This document shows, piece by piece, positions 33,149 to 42,836 of a stretch of DNA of 64,000 nt. The stretch's first letter is position 1, and every line of letters begins with the position of its first letter. Position numbers and translations under genes: made by a program. The notes beneath the pieces were generated by a model that had not been told where the DNA came from, did not search any database, and was given only the letters and a program-made list of their open reading frames with translations. This stretch comes from Pelosinus propionicus DSM 13327 (GTDB lineage: Bacteria > Bacillota > Negativicutes > DSM-13327): contig NZ_FOTS01000008.1 in NCBI RefSeq assembly GCF_900114615.1, positions 1 to 64,000 on the forward strand, written 5' to 3'.

Positions 33149-34666
33149 ATGATGCGTGATGTAAAACTTGATCCCACTGTAATTATTATTTTTGGTGCAT
33201 CCGGGGATTTAACACAGCGTAAAATTATACCTGCTATCTACAATTTGTTTATTGATGGATTATTGCCTGAGCCTTTCTGCATTATTGGCATTGCACGCAC
33301 GAGTTCGGATGATGAAACGTTTCGCCAGCAATTGCGTAAAGGCGTGGATACCTTTTCTCGCAGAGGTAAGAGCAAGGACGATGATTGGTCAAAATTTGCA
33401 GCTACTATATCGTATATGGCAGCTGATTATCATGATGAAATAACCTATAGGAATCTATTGGAAGAATTAAATAAGGGGTGGTATAAGTCGGCGAACAAGG
33501 TATTGTACCTTGCGACCCCTCCTACCTTATTTACGGTAATTGTGGAACAGTTAGGACAGCAGCAGGTTTTCCGCGGAAAAACAAGCTATCGTATTGTCAT
33601 AGAAAAACCTTTTGGCAGAGATTTAGAGTCTGCCCGAATGGTTAACCAGGTATTAACAGGGGTCTTTGATGAAGGGCAGATCTATCGTATTGATCATTAT
33701 TTAGGCAAAGAAACCGTACAAAATATTTTGGCATTTCGTTTTGCCAATGCCATGTGGGAACCGATTTGGAACCGCAGCTTTATTGACCATGTGCAGATAA
33801 CAGTGGCAGAAAAAGTTGGTGTTGGTAAACGAGGGGGTTATTATGAGGGGGCTGGAGCTTTACGTGATATGCTTCAGAATCATCTATTGCAGGTAATGTG
33901 CCTGGTGGCGATGGAGCCTCCTACTTCCTTTCAGGCTGATGAAGTCCGTAATAAAAGAGTGGATGTACTCAATGCGATTCGCCCGATTGGTAAAGATGAG
34001 GTAGAAAAATTCGCTGTTCGCGGTCAATATGGCAAAGGAGTGGTAGATGATCTTCCAGTACCTGCATATCGAGAAGAAGAAAATGTAGCGGCAGATTCAG
34101 GTAGAGAGACCTTTGTAGCAATGAAGTTATTTATTGATAATTGGCGTTGGCAGGGAGTGCCGTTTTATTTGCGTACAGGCAAGCATTTACCAGGTCGTGT
34201 TTCCGAAATCTCTCTGCAATTTAGGCCAGTACCGCATCATCCTTTTTCTGATAAGGTAATGCAATCGAATCGTTTGGCGATTCAAATTGAACCTAAGGAA
34301 GGTATTATGCTGCGCACACAGGCAAAAGAGCCGGGGCCGGGAATGAAGATCAAACCGGTGGAAATGCATTATACTTATCAGGAAGTATTTCAGTCTTCTT
34401 CTCCCGAAGCCTATGAAACATTGTTGTTAGATGTTGTGCGTGGCGATCCTGGACTGTTTATGAGAAATGATCAGGTAGAAACAGCTTGGTCTGTATTAGA
34501 ATCGGTATTAGAACATTGGGAGGAGACTTCTCCGGCAGATTTCCCTAATTATGCACCTGGTGAGTGGGGGCCTGAATCTGCTGAAGATTTGATTACCCAG
34601 GATGGAAGAACATGGCTAGTTCCTGCCTGCTTAGAATTTAAGGAAAAGGAAGGAAGAAAAAGATGA
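33149..34666 (+). CDS. zwf: Glucose-6-phosphate 1-dehydrogenase
   Basis: This 505-residue enzyme oxidises glucose-6-P to 6-phosphogluconolactone with NADP, the first oxidative pentose-phosphate step. It shows the NADP fold [14 protein letters not shown] and the catalytic RIDHYLGKE (about 180-188), plus EKPFGRDL. The ATG at 33149 is 10 bases after GGAGG (33134-33138); the ATG at 33140 would sit directly on the ribosome site. It overlaps pgl by 4 bases, as expected for a coupled pathway pair. Confidence 0.96.
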   Translation: MMRDVKLDPTVIIIFGASGDLTQRKIIPAIYNLFIDGLLPEPFCIIGIARTSSDDETFRQQLRKGVDTFSRRGKSKDDDWSKFAATISYMAADYHDEITYRNLLEELNKGWYKSANKVLYLATPPTLFTVIVEQLGQQQVFRGKTSYRIVIEKPFGRDLESARMVNQVLTGVFDEGQIYRIDHYLGKETVQNILAFRFANAMWEPIWNRSFIDHVQITVAEKVGVGKRGGYYEGAGALRDMLQNHLLQVMCLVAMEPPTSFQADEVRNKRVDVLNAIRPIGKDEVEKFAVRGQYGKGVVDDLPVPAYREEENVAADSGRETFVAMKLFIDNWRWQGVPFYLRTGKHLPGRVSEISLQFRPVPHHPFSDKVMQSNRLAIQIEPKEGIMLRTQAKEPGPGMKIKPVEMHYTYQEVFQSSSPEAYETLLLDVVRGDPGLFMRNDQVETAWSVLESVLEHWEETSPADFPNYAPGEWGPESAEDLITQDGRTWLVPACLEFKEKEGRKR

Positions 34667-35394
34667 TTACAATGTATGAGGACGTAGATGCCCTGGGGAG
34701 GGCAGTTGCTAATTTATTCTTAAAGAAGGCATGTTTGGCAGTAGCGGAAAGAGGTAAGTTTACTGTATCCTTGGCTGGCGGGCAAACACCACAGAGAATA
34801 TATGAAATACTAGCAAAGCCTCCTTACTCCGAGCAGATACCTTGGGAAGGAATACATATTTATTGGGGGGATGAACGATATGTGCCTGCAGATGATATTC
34901 GCAGCAATCAGCTGATGGCCCGAAAGGCGTTTTTAGATCATGTGCCAATCCCTCCGCATCAAATTCATCCCATTGTGTGCAACACAACTCCTGAGCAGGC
35001 AGCTAAGAAATATGAGGAAGTAATTGTATCGACCTTTTTGGAAGAGGTGCCTCAATTTGATTTTATTTTTCTTGGTTTAGGATCGGATGGGCATACAGCT
35101 TCTTTATTCCCTAATACTTCTGTATTACAAGAAAAAAAACATTGGACTGGTCATGTGTATTTAACAGAACTTGATAGTCATCGTGTGACCATGACAGCTC
35201 CCCTCATTAATAATGCCAGGACGGTTGCATTCTTAGTAACTGGGGATAGTAAAGCTCAAATTGTATGTGAGGTACTAAAGGGACCCCAGGATCTGCTGAG
35301 ATTGCCCTCTCAAATGATTGTACCCGAAAATGGTGAACTATTTTGGTTCTTAGATCAAGGTGCAAGTAAGCTGCTTAACGCTAATAAGAAGTAA
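34663..35394 (+). CDS. pgl: 6-phosphogluconolactonase (DevB type)
   Basis: This 243-residue enzyme hydrolyses 6-phosphogluconolactone. Family motifs are [37 protein letters not shown] and [14 protein letters not shown]. The start ATGA overlaps the zwf stop, with AAGGAAGG upstream. A bidirectional terminator follows. Confidence 0.96.
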   Translation: MITMYEDVDALGRAVANLFLKKACLAVAERGKFTVSLAGGQTPQRIYEILAKPPYSEQIPWEGIHIYWGDERYVPADDIRSNQLMARKAFLDHVPIPPHQIHPIVCNTTPEQAAKKYEEVIVSTFLEEVPQFDFIFLGLGSDGHTASLFPNTSVLQEKKHWTGHVYLTELDSHRVTMTAPLINNARTVAFLVTGDSKAQIVCEVLKGPQDLLRLPSQMIVPENGELFWFLDQGASKLLNANKK

Positions 35395-35400
35395 ACAAAT

Positions 35401-35435
35401 AACACCCCTTTACCATTGGTAAAGGGGTGTTATTT
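35401..35435. terminator. Bidirectional terminator between pgl and the nitrogenase-like operon
   Basis: AACACCCCTTTACC (35401-35414) pairs perfectly with GGTAAAGGGGTGTT (35418-35431), flanked by A-rich and T-rich ends. It serves both convergent transcripts. Confidence 0.92.
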
Positions 35436-35439
35436 CAAG

Positions 35440-36663
35440 TCAGAGCATTCGAACGACTTCATTCATCCAGGTGGTCGCCAAATTCATTGCACCGCGAAAT
35501 CCCATATAGGGTGGAGAATAGGGGTACAATTGCCATCCGCGGCTAGGGTTGGCAATTTGCATTGCCAAATTGCTGCGCCCGACCCACGTCAGTACTTCTC
35601 CGCTGGCCATGAGCAGCCCCTGATGTTTGCTAGTCACTGTTTGTGACCATTGTGTTTCCTGCCAATAAGGCAGAGTTTCTGTTGCCATGGCAGGACTATC
35701 ACACCAGCACAGACCAGGGGTAAGTCCTAGTTCGCTGCAGGCATAAGTTAAGATTCCTGCAACTACATCAGCATGGCCTCCTACGGACAATTCCACTGGT
35801 TTCTTTTGATGAGAAAAAAAGCCGGGGGCGATTTCCATGATGGGTTGTGCTTCGTTCTGCTGCTGAATAATAAAATCTTGGTTGACAGGCCTATCTAGTA
35901 TTTGGGCGATTTGCTTTAGCCAAGAGTATGTACCCTGCATGCCATAAGGGCGACCTTCTACTAAAGGGGTACCAAACTTCTGTTGTAAATGGCAGGCAGC
36001 GGGCAAACCTTCCCGGCGAATGACCAAATTGATGTGAGCGGCGCCCATATGCTCTATATCTTCAACTGAGGTGTCCGAGGTCATGATACATATAGGTCTT
36101 ATTCCAAAAGCCCCCTCCATTATTCTTACAATTTCCTGGGCGTCTGCGTTAAATTGGAATAGATCAGTGCAGGATCCAATAAGGTTAAAGGTGGGGACTG
36201 ACGTGGGGGGCACAGCCAGGGGCAGTGTTGTTGCCAGAAGAAGTAAGGTTTCCTGAACACCTTGATATAGTTCGATATTGAAACCACCAGCTCCAAAGGG
36301 CAGCAACCGTACCTGGGGATAACTGGTTTGCAGTTCTCTGCACAGAGCAGATAAATCTGTTCCAATCATTTCCGGTACAGAAGAGGGAAGTACAAATATT
36401 ACTCGGGGCTGGTCTCTAAGAACAATATCAGCAATTGCTTGTGTCAGTCGCTTGGTTTCGCCCATTGCGATATCACTTTCATTGATATGGGTAGAATACA
36501 GTTTGCAATCTGGATTTTTCCCCATTCTTTTTAATGCGGCTCGCCCATAAAGCATATGTCCCATAGAGCCAAACTCTACTAGTGCCGCATTGCGTATAGT
36601 AGAAAGTGTCCACAAAGTGCCCATGCGTCCAGATGGCGTAGGATGAAAACGGTGCAATCCCAT
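35440..36663 (-). CDS. Nitrogenase component-1-like protein, K-type subunit lacking cluster cysteines
   Basis: This 407-residue member of the NifD/K/E/N superfamily is the last gene of the nitrogenase-like operon. Conserved landmarks are FGSMGHMLYG (32-40), INESDIAMGETKRL (60-73, like the usual DVVFGG region), VPEMIGTDL and LPFGAGGF. Where the partner subunit has Cys43, Cys68 and Cys126, this one has Ser11, His36 and Ser95 by motif alignment, so it could offer at most unusual ligands to a shared cluster. It starts one base after the partner gene ends. It probably forms a heterotetramer with that partner. Substrate unknown; it is not a NifK, since no cofactor genes are present. Confidence 0.85.
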   Translation of the reverse strand: MGLHRFHPTPSGRMGTLWTLSTIRNAALVEFGSMGHMLYGRAALKRMGKNPDCKLYSTHINESDIAMGETKRLTQAIADIVLRDQPRVIFVLPSSVPEMIGTDLSALCRELQTSYPQVRLLPFGAGGFNIELYQGVQETLLLLATTLPLAVPPTSVPTFNLIGSCTDLFQFNADAQEIVRIMEGAFGIRPICIMTSDTSVEDIEHMGAAHINLVIRREGLPAACHLQQKFGTPLVEGRPYGMQGTYSWLKQIAQILDRPVNQDFIIQQQNEAQPIMEIAPGFFSHQKKPVELSVGGHADVVAGILTYACSELGLTPGLCWCDSPAMATETLPYWQETQWSQTVTSKHQGLLMASGEVLTWVGRSNLAMQIANPSRGWQLYPYSPPYMGFRGAMNLATTWMNEVVRML

Positions 36664-37974
36664 TTAAATCATCTCCTTCAACAAATCTGATGCAGGTGTG
36701 CTTAGGGCTTGCATCATTTTATCCAGCAGCCAGGTGGTGCGCTCGTAGCCAAAGAAGCCGTTCATTTTGTGCAGCTGGTCAACATGAGATATTTTTGGTT
36801 TCAGCGAGGGGGGGACAGGTCCTAGGCTAAAAGCAGGCTTTAGAATTTCAAACACAGATGTTTCTGCCAAATTGTTAACTCGGTGGCACACTAAGGGATC
36901 GTGTCCCTGAGTATGCATGGCTTGTACCCACTGTCTATCTTCCTGATAAAATTCTTCAATATGCAGCAGTAGTGGTTTCATGCCTTGGGTAGACAAGTAA
37001 GCAGATAAGGGAATGGGATCAAGAGATAGATCGGTGGCAAAAAAGCTTAGTCCTCTAAGCTTAGCAGCAGCTCTTTCCTCTGCTTTCTTCAATGCGCTTC
37101 GCCCCTCCGTGAAAGCATCACCAAAGTCCAAACCTAAATGCTCTCCAATGCGCGCATAGGCAGCATCAATGTCATGCATGCCGTACGTATCGTGCAAGGA
37201 AACAAAAGGGGTGTTAAAGTCATTGGCCATACGCTTTGCCAAGGGAAGCATATAAGGGGATAGAACAATATTAATAGCTGCATCTGTTGCACTGAGAAAC
37301 TCATCAAGTGTGTTGTCTGGTCCTAAGCATCGCAGCTTTACGCCGGCATAAGACAAGGAAGTTAGCAGAGGGACTTCTGACGCAGAAGCGGCGTGCAGAC
37401 CCAGGAGGTTCGCACTATGGGGAATCATAGTACGTTGCTGCATAATGCCAACCATAGCTTCTAAGGTGCGCCAAATGCCAGAAGGGTGGCCGTTGCAGGC
37501 AAAATGTGGCGCGGATATAGAAATAAGGCGCGCTGCTAGTTTTGGCTGCAGTTCATGGATAATCGCTTCTATATCCTCGCCGATTAAGTCTGGCAGACAA
37601 GTGACGATCAGCAATATAGCTTTTGCATCTGCTTGATCCATCTCAGCCAGTGCCTGGATCAAGCCTTCTCGACAGCCGAATACTACTTCATTGGCATCAA
37701 GCACATACATCCAATGCAGCTCGCCAGCTTTGCCATAGGAGTCTCGAAGAACCAATCGACTATAATAGGCACACTCTTGTGTGCCTATTACTAGGGAAGA
37801 TAGTCCTTGTATTGAGCCAGCTAAACGAGCTGCAGAGTGCATTGGACAATGGCTGCCTGGAAATGCCGCAGGGGTTAGAAAATGAACTCCCTTATTCGAA
37901 TGGACGGTAGATAATTTCTTTAAGTGAAGCAACATGTTTTCAGGTAAAACGGGCACAATCCTTGCTCCTTTCAA
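36664..37974 (-). CDS. Nitrogenase component-1-like protein, D-type subunit
   Basis: This 436-residue NifD/NifE/BchN/CfbD-superfamily protein keeps three cysteines that match P-cluster or NB-cluster ligands: Cys43 (PGSHCPMHSA), Cys68 (GTQECAYYSR) and Cys126 (IVTCLPDLIGED). The segment equivalent to the NifD cofactor cysteine reads IVLSPYMLPLAKRM (236-249) and has no Cys, so a FeMo-type cofactor is unlikely. It lies 21 bases after the NifH-like gene and abuts the K-type gene. The closest functional analogues are tetrapyrrole reductases (DPOR, COR, CfbCD) and other group IV nitrogenase-like enzymes. Confidence 0.88.
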   Translation of the reverse strand: MKGARIVPVLPENMLLHLKKLSTVHSNKGVHFLTPAAFPGSHCPMHSAARLAGSIQGLSSLVIGTQECAYYSRLVLRDSYGKAGELHWMYVLDANEVVFGCREGLIQALAEMDQADAKAILLIVTCLPDLIGEDIEAIIHELQPKLAARLISISAPHFACNGHPSGIWRTLEAMVGIMQQRTMIPHSANLLGLHAASASEVPLLTSLSYAGVKLRCLGPDNTLDEFLSATDAAINIVLSPYMLPLAKRMANDFNTPFVSLHDTYGMHDIDAAYARIGEHLGLDFGDAFTEGRSALKKAEERAAAKLRGLSFFATDLSLDPIPLSAYLSTQGMKPLLLHIEEFYQEDRQWVQAMHTQGHDPLVCHRVNNLAETSVFEILKPAFSLGPVPPSLKPKISHVDQLHKMNGFFGYERTTWLLDKMMQALSTPASDLLKEMI

Positions 37975-37995
37975 ATCGGGCTGAAAATTATTTGG

Positions 37996-38739
37996 CTAAT
38001 CCTTCAATAAAAGAGCTGCTAAGGTTTGATAATGCACAGCCATAGAGCTGACTGAAAACGCTTCCGTCACAGTTTTACCCTGGGCTTCTGCTTGCTGTAC
38101 TAAGGGATCGCGTGGCAGATGATACAGAATTTGCGTATCCATTTCACTGGCAGCCTGTGCGACTAAAGGCTCTTCATTATCAATGTTTTTAGCATTGAGG
38201 ATTAGACCACGAAGTGTGGCATATCCACGCTTCCCAAAGCTTTTGACCGCTTGAGTGATATTGGCAGCAGCATACAATGACATCATTTCTCCGGAAGTGA
38301 CGATGCAGACTTCATCGGCATATCCCCCACGGATCGGCATGGCAAAGCCCCCGCAAACAACATCCCCTAGTACGTCATAAAGTACAATATCTGGTTCATA
38401 GTGTTCAAATGCGTTTAGTTCCGCTAGTTTTTCAAAAGCAGTGATAATACCGCGCCCCGCGCAGCCTACCCCCGGAACTGGTCCACCGGCTTCCACACAA
38501 AAAACGCCGCAAGCTCCTTCTACTACGAAATCGCTTAACAGGGCGTCACCTTTTCGCCGTAAAATATCCAATACCGTTGGAATGGATTGTCCACCCGTTA
38601 GATTGCGGGTAGAGTCAGCCTTAGGATCGCAGCCGATCTGCATCACACGAAGACCCATACAGGCCATAGCTGCTGCTACATTGGATACGGTTGTGGATTT
38701 TCCAATACCGCCTTTCCCATAAATGGCAATTTTTTTCAA
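37996..38739 (-). CDS. NifH/BchL/CfbC-like ATP-dependent iron-sulfur reductase
   Basis: This is a 247-residue homodimeric-type reductase. The P-loop GKGGIGKST (8-16), the CDPKADSTR segment, and the [4Fe-4S] ligands Cys93 (GVGCAGRGI) and Cys129 ([14 protein letters not shown]) are all intact. It is shorter than classic NifH (about 270-295), missing part of the C-terminal tail. It should hand low-potential electrons, driven by MgATP, to the two component-1-like subunits encoded just downstream. It is divergent from the Fur-box-controlled AraC gene. Confidence 0.93.
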   Translation of the reverse strand: MKKIAIYGKGGIGKSTTVSNVAAAMACMGLRVMQIGCDPKADSTRNLTGGQSIPTVLDILRRKGDALLSDFVVEGACGVFCVEAGGPVPGVGCAGRGIITAFEKLAELNAFEHYEPDIVLYDVLGDVVCGGFAMPIRGGYADEVCIVTSGEMMSLYAAANITQAVKSFGKRGYATLRGLILNAKNIDNEEPLVAQAASEMDTQILYHLPRDPLVQQAEAQGKTVTEAFSVSSMAVHYQTLAALLLKD

Positions 38740-38926
38740 TCATAAACCTTCTTTCTTAAATAATATCGAAAATTAGTCAATATAACTACTATCATATCAA
38801 GCAAAAAAATAAAGTAAATGGAGAGAATTCAAAACGATCCTGTATTTTTTCCAGTCGTTTTTAATTGAGAATACTATTTTATATTAAAAAATGAACATTG
38901 AACCTAGTATTCTTAAGGGAGATTGA
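38740..38926. other. Intergenic region between nitrogenase-like operon and Fur-controlled promoter
   Basis: About 190 AT-rich bases. A weak hairpin (AAAACGA...TCGTTTT) lies near 38831-38863. No second Fur box and no riboswitch was recognised for the minus-strand operon. Only the plus-strand promoter at 38927 is clear. Confidence 0.5.
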
Positions 38927-38956
38927 TTGACAAATGGGGATCTATTCCATTATGAT
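38927..38956 (+). promoter_or_regulatory. Sigma-A promoter of the AraC-type gene
   Basis: TTGACA (38927-38932), 18-bp spacer, TATGAT (38951-38956). The -10 element lies inside the Fur palindrome, so Fur binding would block it. Confidence 0.85.
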
Positions 38957-38982
38957 AATGATATTCATTGTCATAATGGAAT
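38944..38982. promoter_or_regulatory. Fur box in a 39-bp palindrome
   Basis: GATAATGATATTCATTGTC (38954-38972) matches the classical Fur box GATAATGATAATCATTATC at 17 of 19 positions. The symmetry extends outward (ATTCCATTAT...ATAATGGAAT) with one mismatched pair over the arms. Repression in iron-replete cells is the expected effect on the AraC gene, and through it on the importer genes. Confidence 0.88.
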
Positions 38983-39079
38983 TTGAAAATTGTAAGTATG
39001 AAGTCAATTGATTATTTAAATCGATAACAATAAAAATAATTCTCTAATTATTCTATTCTAATGAAGAGGAGCATGTACA

Positions 39080-39907
39080 ATGAAGGTTAACATTGATGAT
39101 ATGGCAGACGGTTTCTCCCGGATATCATTTGATATTATCGACGCGGGTAGATTTGCGATAGAACCCGGCAGAAAATGTGTAGCCACCTATACTGCAGCAG
39201 CTTCAGGAATTATTTTTCCTTTGCGAGGAAAGGCAAGAATGACTTTCGAGGGTGTGACTTATGAAATGGAACCCGGCAGATTTTTTCATGCAGGACCTAA
39301 AATGACGTTGGATAAAGAGGTTCTTGGGGAGTCAACGTGGGAATTTGTACTGATACACTATAAAATTCCTGAAAGTGAAAAATGCACATTTCCTTACGCA
39401 TTATCTCATTATGAACTAAACTCAGGTTACAGTCCACGAATTAATGATATGTTGCAAAGACTTTGCCACACCTTAAGAATGCCGAGCAACTTGCAGGCTT
39501 TACGAGCAAAATCACTGTTTTTAAGTTTTATGGATGAAGTTTTGACATGTTCGACAAATCGAGAAAAGGAAAGCGGACGTTCGTTAGTCGAGCAGTCAAT
39601 TGAATATATGGACAATCATTATATGGAGCAGCTGACCATCCCTAAATTAGCTGGGCAGTACGGGTTGAGCAGTAAGCAATTTGCTTATTTGTTCCAAAAA
39701 CATACGAAAATGAGTCCAAATGAATATTTGATATCTCAGCGAATGAAACGAGCCAAAGAATTATTATGTACAACTACTTGCTCTGTGTCAGAAATCTCTG
39801 ATTATGTTGGCTATTCGGATTCGTATTATTTTAGCAAGCTTTTCAAAAAGCGTACAGGCGCTTCACCTAGTACGCTAAGAAACTTTTTTGAAAAAAATAC
39901 GGGCTAA
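39080..39907 (+). CDS. AraC-family regulator of the iron-chelate/nitrogenase-like locus
   Basis: This 275-residue regulator has an N-terminal AraC-type ligand domain (about 15-120, with IFPLRGKARMTFEGV and EPGRFFHAGP) and a C-terminal double HTH (about 175-270, LAGQYGLSSKQFAYLFQKHT and VGYSDSYYFSKLFKKRTGASPS). AraC regulators beside siderophore transporters usually use the imported chelate as co-activator. The promoter carries a Fur box. It sits between the nitrogenase-like operon and the importer genes, with its own terminator, so it may control both. Confidence 0.9.
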   Translation: MKVNIDDMADGFSRISFDIIDAGRFAIEPGRKCVATYTAAASGIIFPLRGKARMTFEGVTYEMEPGRFFHAGPKMTLDKEVLGESTWEFVLIHYKIPESEKCTFPYALSHYELNSGYSPRINDMLQRLCHTLRMPSNLQALRAKSLFLSFMDEVLTCSTNREKESGRSLVEQSIEYMDNHYMEQLTIPKLAGQYGLSSKQFAYLFQKHTKMSPNEYLISQRMKRAKELLCTTTCSVSEISDYVGYSDSYYFSKLFKKRTGASPSTLRNFFEKNTG

Positions 39908-39942
39908 AGTAGGAATATGTCTATTCCTACTTTTTTTTTTAC
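39907..39942 (+). terminator. Terminator after the AraC-type gene
   Basis: AAGTAGGAAT (39907-39916) pairs with ATTCCTACTT (39923-39932), followed by a run of T. Confidence 0.92.
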
Positions 39943-40019
39943 TTGATATAGTACTGTAGTGATGTCGAATTTCATTATTAATGCTAAAAATGTGACGGCA
40001 AAATAAACGGAGGAGGCAT

Positions 40020-40991
40020 ATGAAAAGAATAGTTGTAATACTTCTGTCATTAGGGATAGTTGCAGGAGGATTAGTAGGATGCAGCAACCATCTGAAAACA
40101 AATATTGTCTCCCAATCATCATCTGACAGTAGTAAAATGCCGAGAAAAGAAGCAGTATTCCCTCGGACTTACATAGATTCAAAAGGTAATAAAATTAGTA
40201 TTGAGAAACAGCCTCAGCGAATTGCCATGGTGGCTTTCCCCCTAGTAGAAACGATGTTTGCACTGAATGCACCACCTGTTGCAGCACCTCAAGTTACAGT
40301 TATGACACAATGGGATTCACTAAAACCCTATCTGGCAGCCAATTCACTAATTGACTTGGGCAGCCAAACCAGCATTAATCTTGAAAAGTTGCTTGATGTT
40401 GAACCAGAGTTAATCATTGGTACAAGATATAATGAAGAGATATACGATGAATTATCCAAGATTGCTCCAGTAGTCTTGCTGGATACACAGCCGCTTTCCC
40501 TTGATTGGAGAAGTGTTCCGCGGGAAATTGCAAAAGTGATTGGCAAAGAACAGGATGCAGAGATGCGTATTGCCCAGCTGGAGTTGCTGATTGTTCAATC
40601 GCGAGATAAACTTTTACCCTACCAAGAGGAAACATTTGCATTCTTAGCATTGGCGGATAAAGGATCGTTTGGTATCTATGGTAAGCAGAACTATCCCGCG
40701 TATTTTGATGATCAAAGTGGTTTGGGACTGCATGTCCCGAATGGCTATCCTGAAAAGACAGGAAGGATTTCTTTGGAAAGACTGGCAGAACTAAATCCTG
40801 ATCATATTTTTTTAATGAAAGTTCCGGGTATTGAAAAAAAAATGGAGGATTTGAAGGGCAATTCCATTTGGAGTGCTTTACAGGCAGTAAAAAGAGGGCA
40901 TGTCTATTTTCTAGATCGATCGGGATTTACAGTGGGAATCGTTGCAACAGAGTATGGAGTTAAAAGTGTTGTCAAAACGTTGGCAAAGTAA
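40020..40991 (+). CDS. Iron-chelate ABC transporter substrate-binding lipoprotein (FecB/FepB/FhuD type)
   Basis: This 323-residue lipoprotein has a lipobox GGLVGC (Cys at about 21). It then has the class III binding-protein pattern QRIAMVAFPLVETMFAL, LGSQTSINLEKLLDVEPELIIGTRY and a C-terminal ALQAVKRGHVYFLDRS. It delivers a ferric chelate or tetrapyrrole-like ligand to the FecCD-type permeases at 42837 and 43887. A GGAGGAGG ribosome site precedes the ATG. Confidence 0.92.
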   Translation: MKRIVVILLSLGIVAGGLVGCSNHLKTNIVSQSSSDSSKMPRKEAVFPRTYIDSKGNKISIEKQPQRIAMVAFPLVETMFALNAPPVAAPQVTVMTQWDSLKPYLAANSLIDLGSQTSINLEKLLDVEPELIIGTRYNEEIYDELSKIAPVVLLDTQPLSLDWRSVPREIAKVIGKEQDAEMRIAQLELLIVQSRDKLLPYQEETFAFLALADKGSFGIYGKQNYPAYFDDQSGLGLHVPNGYPEKTGRISLERLAELNPDHIFLMKVPGIEKKMEDLKGNSIWSALQAVKRGHVYFLDRSGFTVGIVATEYGVKSVVKTLAK

Positions 40992-41073
40992 GTTATTAGC
41001 AGCCTTATAGATTTGACGATAAATCAAATTATAATGGTTACGCTATTTTTGAAGAAGGAGCGAGAATATTTTA

Positions 41074-42789
41074 ATGGTTCGTCGTTTTTTTAGTTATTAT
41101 CGTCCCTACAAGGGGCTATTCTTATTAGATTTTTCTTGTACAGTACTTATGTCTGCTTTGGAATTGGTTTTTCCCTTGGCGGTCGCTCAAGTAGTGGATA
41201 AATTGTTGCCTAGCGGCAATTGGCATTGGGTACTTTTAGCATGCATAGGCCTGTTAAGCGTCTATGTCATTAATATGGGGCTTAATATTGTAATCAATTA
41301 CTGGGGGAATATGTTAGGGCTCAATATAGAGACAGACATGCGTAATGAGCTGTTTAGTCATATGCAGAAATTATCTTTCCGTTTTTTTGACACCCATAGG
41401 ACTGGTCAGTTGATGTCACGTATCTCCAATGATCTAATGGATGTGGGGAGTATGGCTCATAATGGACCAGAGCATGTATTTATTATCCTCATCACATTGA
41501 TTGGTGCATTAGGAGTGATGTTTACTATCAGCTGGAAGCTGTCATTGATGACGTTTTTGTTATTGCTGCTTTTAATGGTGGTTATCTTTGTTTTTGCTAA
41601 AAAAATGACACGTGCTTTTAGGCAGATGTTTGCTAGTGTAGGCTGTTTTTATGCTCGGCTGCAGGACGCTCTGGGAGGTATCCGTGTAGTGCAGGCTTTT
41701 ACGAATGAGGAGCATCAAAAAAAGCTGTTCCTTTCTGACAATCAATGGTTCCATAAGGTCAAGATGGAAGGATTTAAGATCTTCTCCGCCAGCACAGCGA
41801 TTACCTACCTGCTTATGCGTTTTTTATCTTTATTCGCGTTAGCAGGAGGAAGCTGGTTTTTTCTGCAAGGAGAGTTGACTAGTGGGCAAATGTTTAGTTT
41901 TATTCTACTCATTAATATCATCATCCGGCCAATTCAAATGATCAGCACTCTGGTGGAGAGAATCCCTAAAGGCATTGCCGGATTCAAAAATTTTGTAGAA
42001 ATTATGGATATCCAGCCAGATATTGTCGATGCACCTGATGCTGTTGATGCACCGCATTTGCAAGGAAATATTCGCTACAACAGCGTGAGTTTTGCTTATG
42101 AGGAAGACTGTCCTGTGCTGGAGAATGTGGACCTTTTCATACCTTCAGGTGAAACGGTGGCCTTCGTAGGACCCTCCGGTGGAGGAAAGACTACTCTGTG
42201 CAGTTTACTACCTCGCTTTTATGAGGTGTTATCCGGAAGTATCACCATTGATGGAATCGATATTAACAAAATTAAACTTCAATCTCTCCGACAGCAAATT
42301 GGTATTGTGCAGCAGGATGTTTTTCTATTTGCGGGAACCATTCGCGAAAATATCTTGTATGGTAAAATGAATGCAACAGAGGAAGAAATATGGGAGGCGG
42401 TAGTGCGGTCTCAAATGGATGAATTTATCCGTGCTCAAACAGACGGTCTGGATGCCGTTATTGGCGAGCGTGGCGTGAAACTTTCTGGTGGGCAAAAACA
42501 GAGACTTTCTATTGCTCGTATGTTTCTCAAAAATCCAGCGATTCTTATACTGGATGAGGCCACCTCTGCTTTGGATACAGAAACAGAAACGGCAATTCAA
42601 AAAGCACTGGCAGAGCTCTCCAAAGGAAGGACAACCCTTGTTATTGCTCATCGGCTGGCGACGATTAAGAATGCGGACCGTATCATCGTAGTTACAGCGG
42701 AAGGTATTGCAGAGCAAGGCAGTCATCAAAAGCTGCTGGCTGAAAAAGGAATCTACAGCCGTCTTCATCACGCTCAATTCAGTACTTAA
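41074..42789 (+). CDS. ABC transporter, fused membrane and ATPase domains (exporter fold)
   Basis: This 571-residue half-transporter has six membrane helices (about 15-300) including FFDTHRTGQLMSRISND, then an ATPase with Walker A GPSGGGKTT, Q-loop GIVQQDVFLFAGTIREN, signature LSGGQKQRLSIAR and Walker B ILILDEATSALD. It probably works as a homodimer. It sits between the binding protein and the permease genes of an iron importer. In siderophore loci such fused proteins are either exporters (MsbA-like) or unusual importers (YbtPQ/IrtAB-like). No siderophore synthesis gene is in the window, so direction is undecided. Confidence 0.9.
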   Translation: MVRRFFSYYRPYKGLFLLDFSCTVLMSALELVFPLAVAQVVDKLLPSGNWHWVLLACIGLLSVYVINMGLNIVINYWGNMLGLNIETDMRNELFSHMQKLSFRFFDTHRTGQLMSRISNDLMDVGSMAHNGPEHVFIILITLIGALGVMFTISWKLSLMTFLLLLLLMVVIFVFAKKMTRAFRQMFASVGCFYARLQDALGGIRVVQAFTNEEHQKKLFLSDNQWFHKVKMEGFKIFSASTAITYLLMRFLSLFALAGGSWFFLQGELTSGQMFSFILLINIIIRPIQMISTLVERIPKGIAGFKNFVEIMDIQPDIVDAPDAVDAPHLQGNIRYNSVSFAYEEDCPVLENVDLFIPSGETVAFVGPSGGGKTTLCSLLPRFYEVLSGSITIDGIDINKIKLQSLRQQIGIVQQDVFLFAGTIRENILYGKMNATEEEIWEAVVRSQMDEFIRAQTDGLDAVIGERGVKLSGGQKQRLSIARMFLKNPAILILDEATSALDTETETAIQKALAELSKGRTTLVIAHRLATIKNADRIIVVTAEGIAEQGSHQKLLAEKGIYSRLHHAQFST

Positions 42790-42836
42790 TACGGATTACT
42801 AAGTGCTGAATAAATGGTATGGAGGTGATGGCATAG

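Noticed and set aside
35440-38739. True nitrogenase (nitrogen fixation) locus
   Set aside because: No NifE, NifN or NifB genes are present, the NifD cofactor Cys segment has none, and the K-type subunit lacks cluster cysteines.
38740-39079. Cobalamin riboswitch controlling the nitrogenase-like or importer genes
   Set aside because: No B12 box or GCCACTG core is present between the divergent operons; only the Fur palindrome is convincing.
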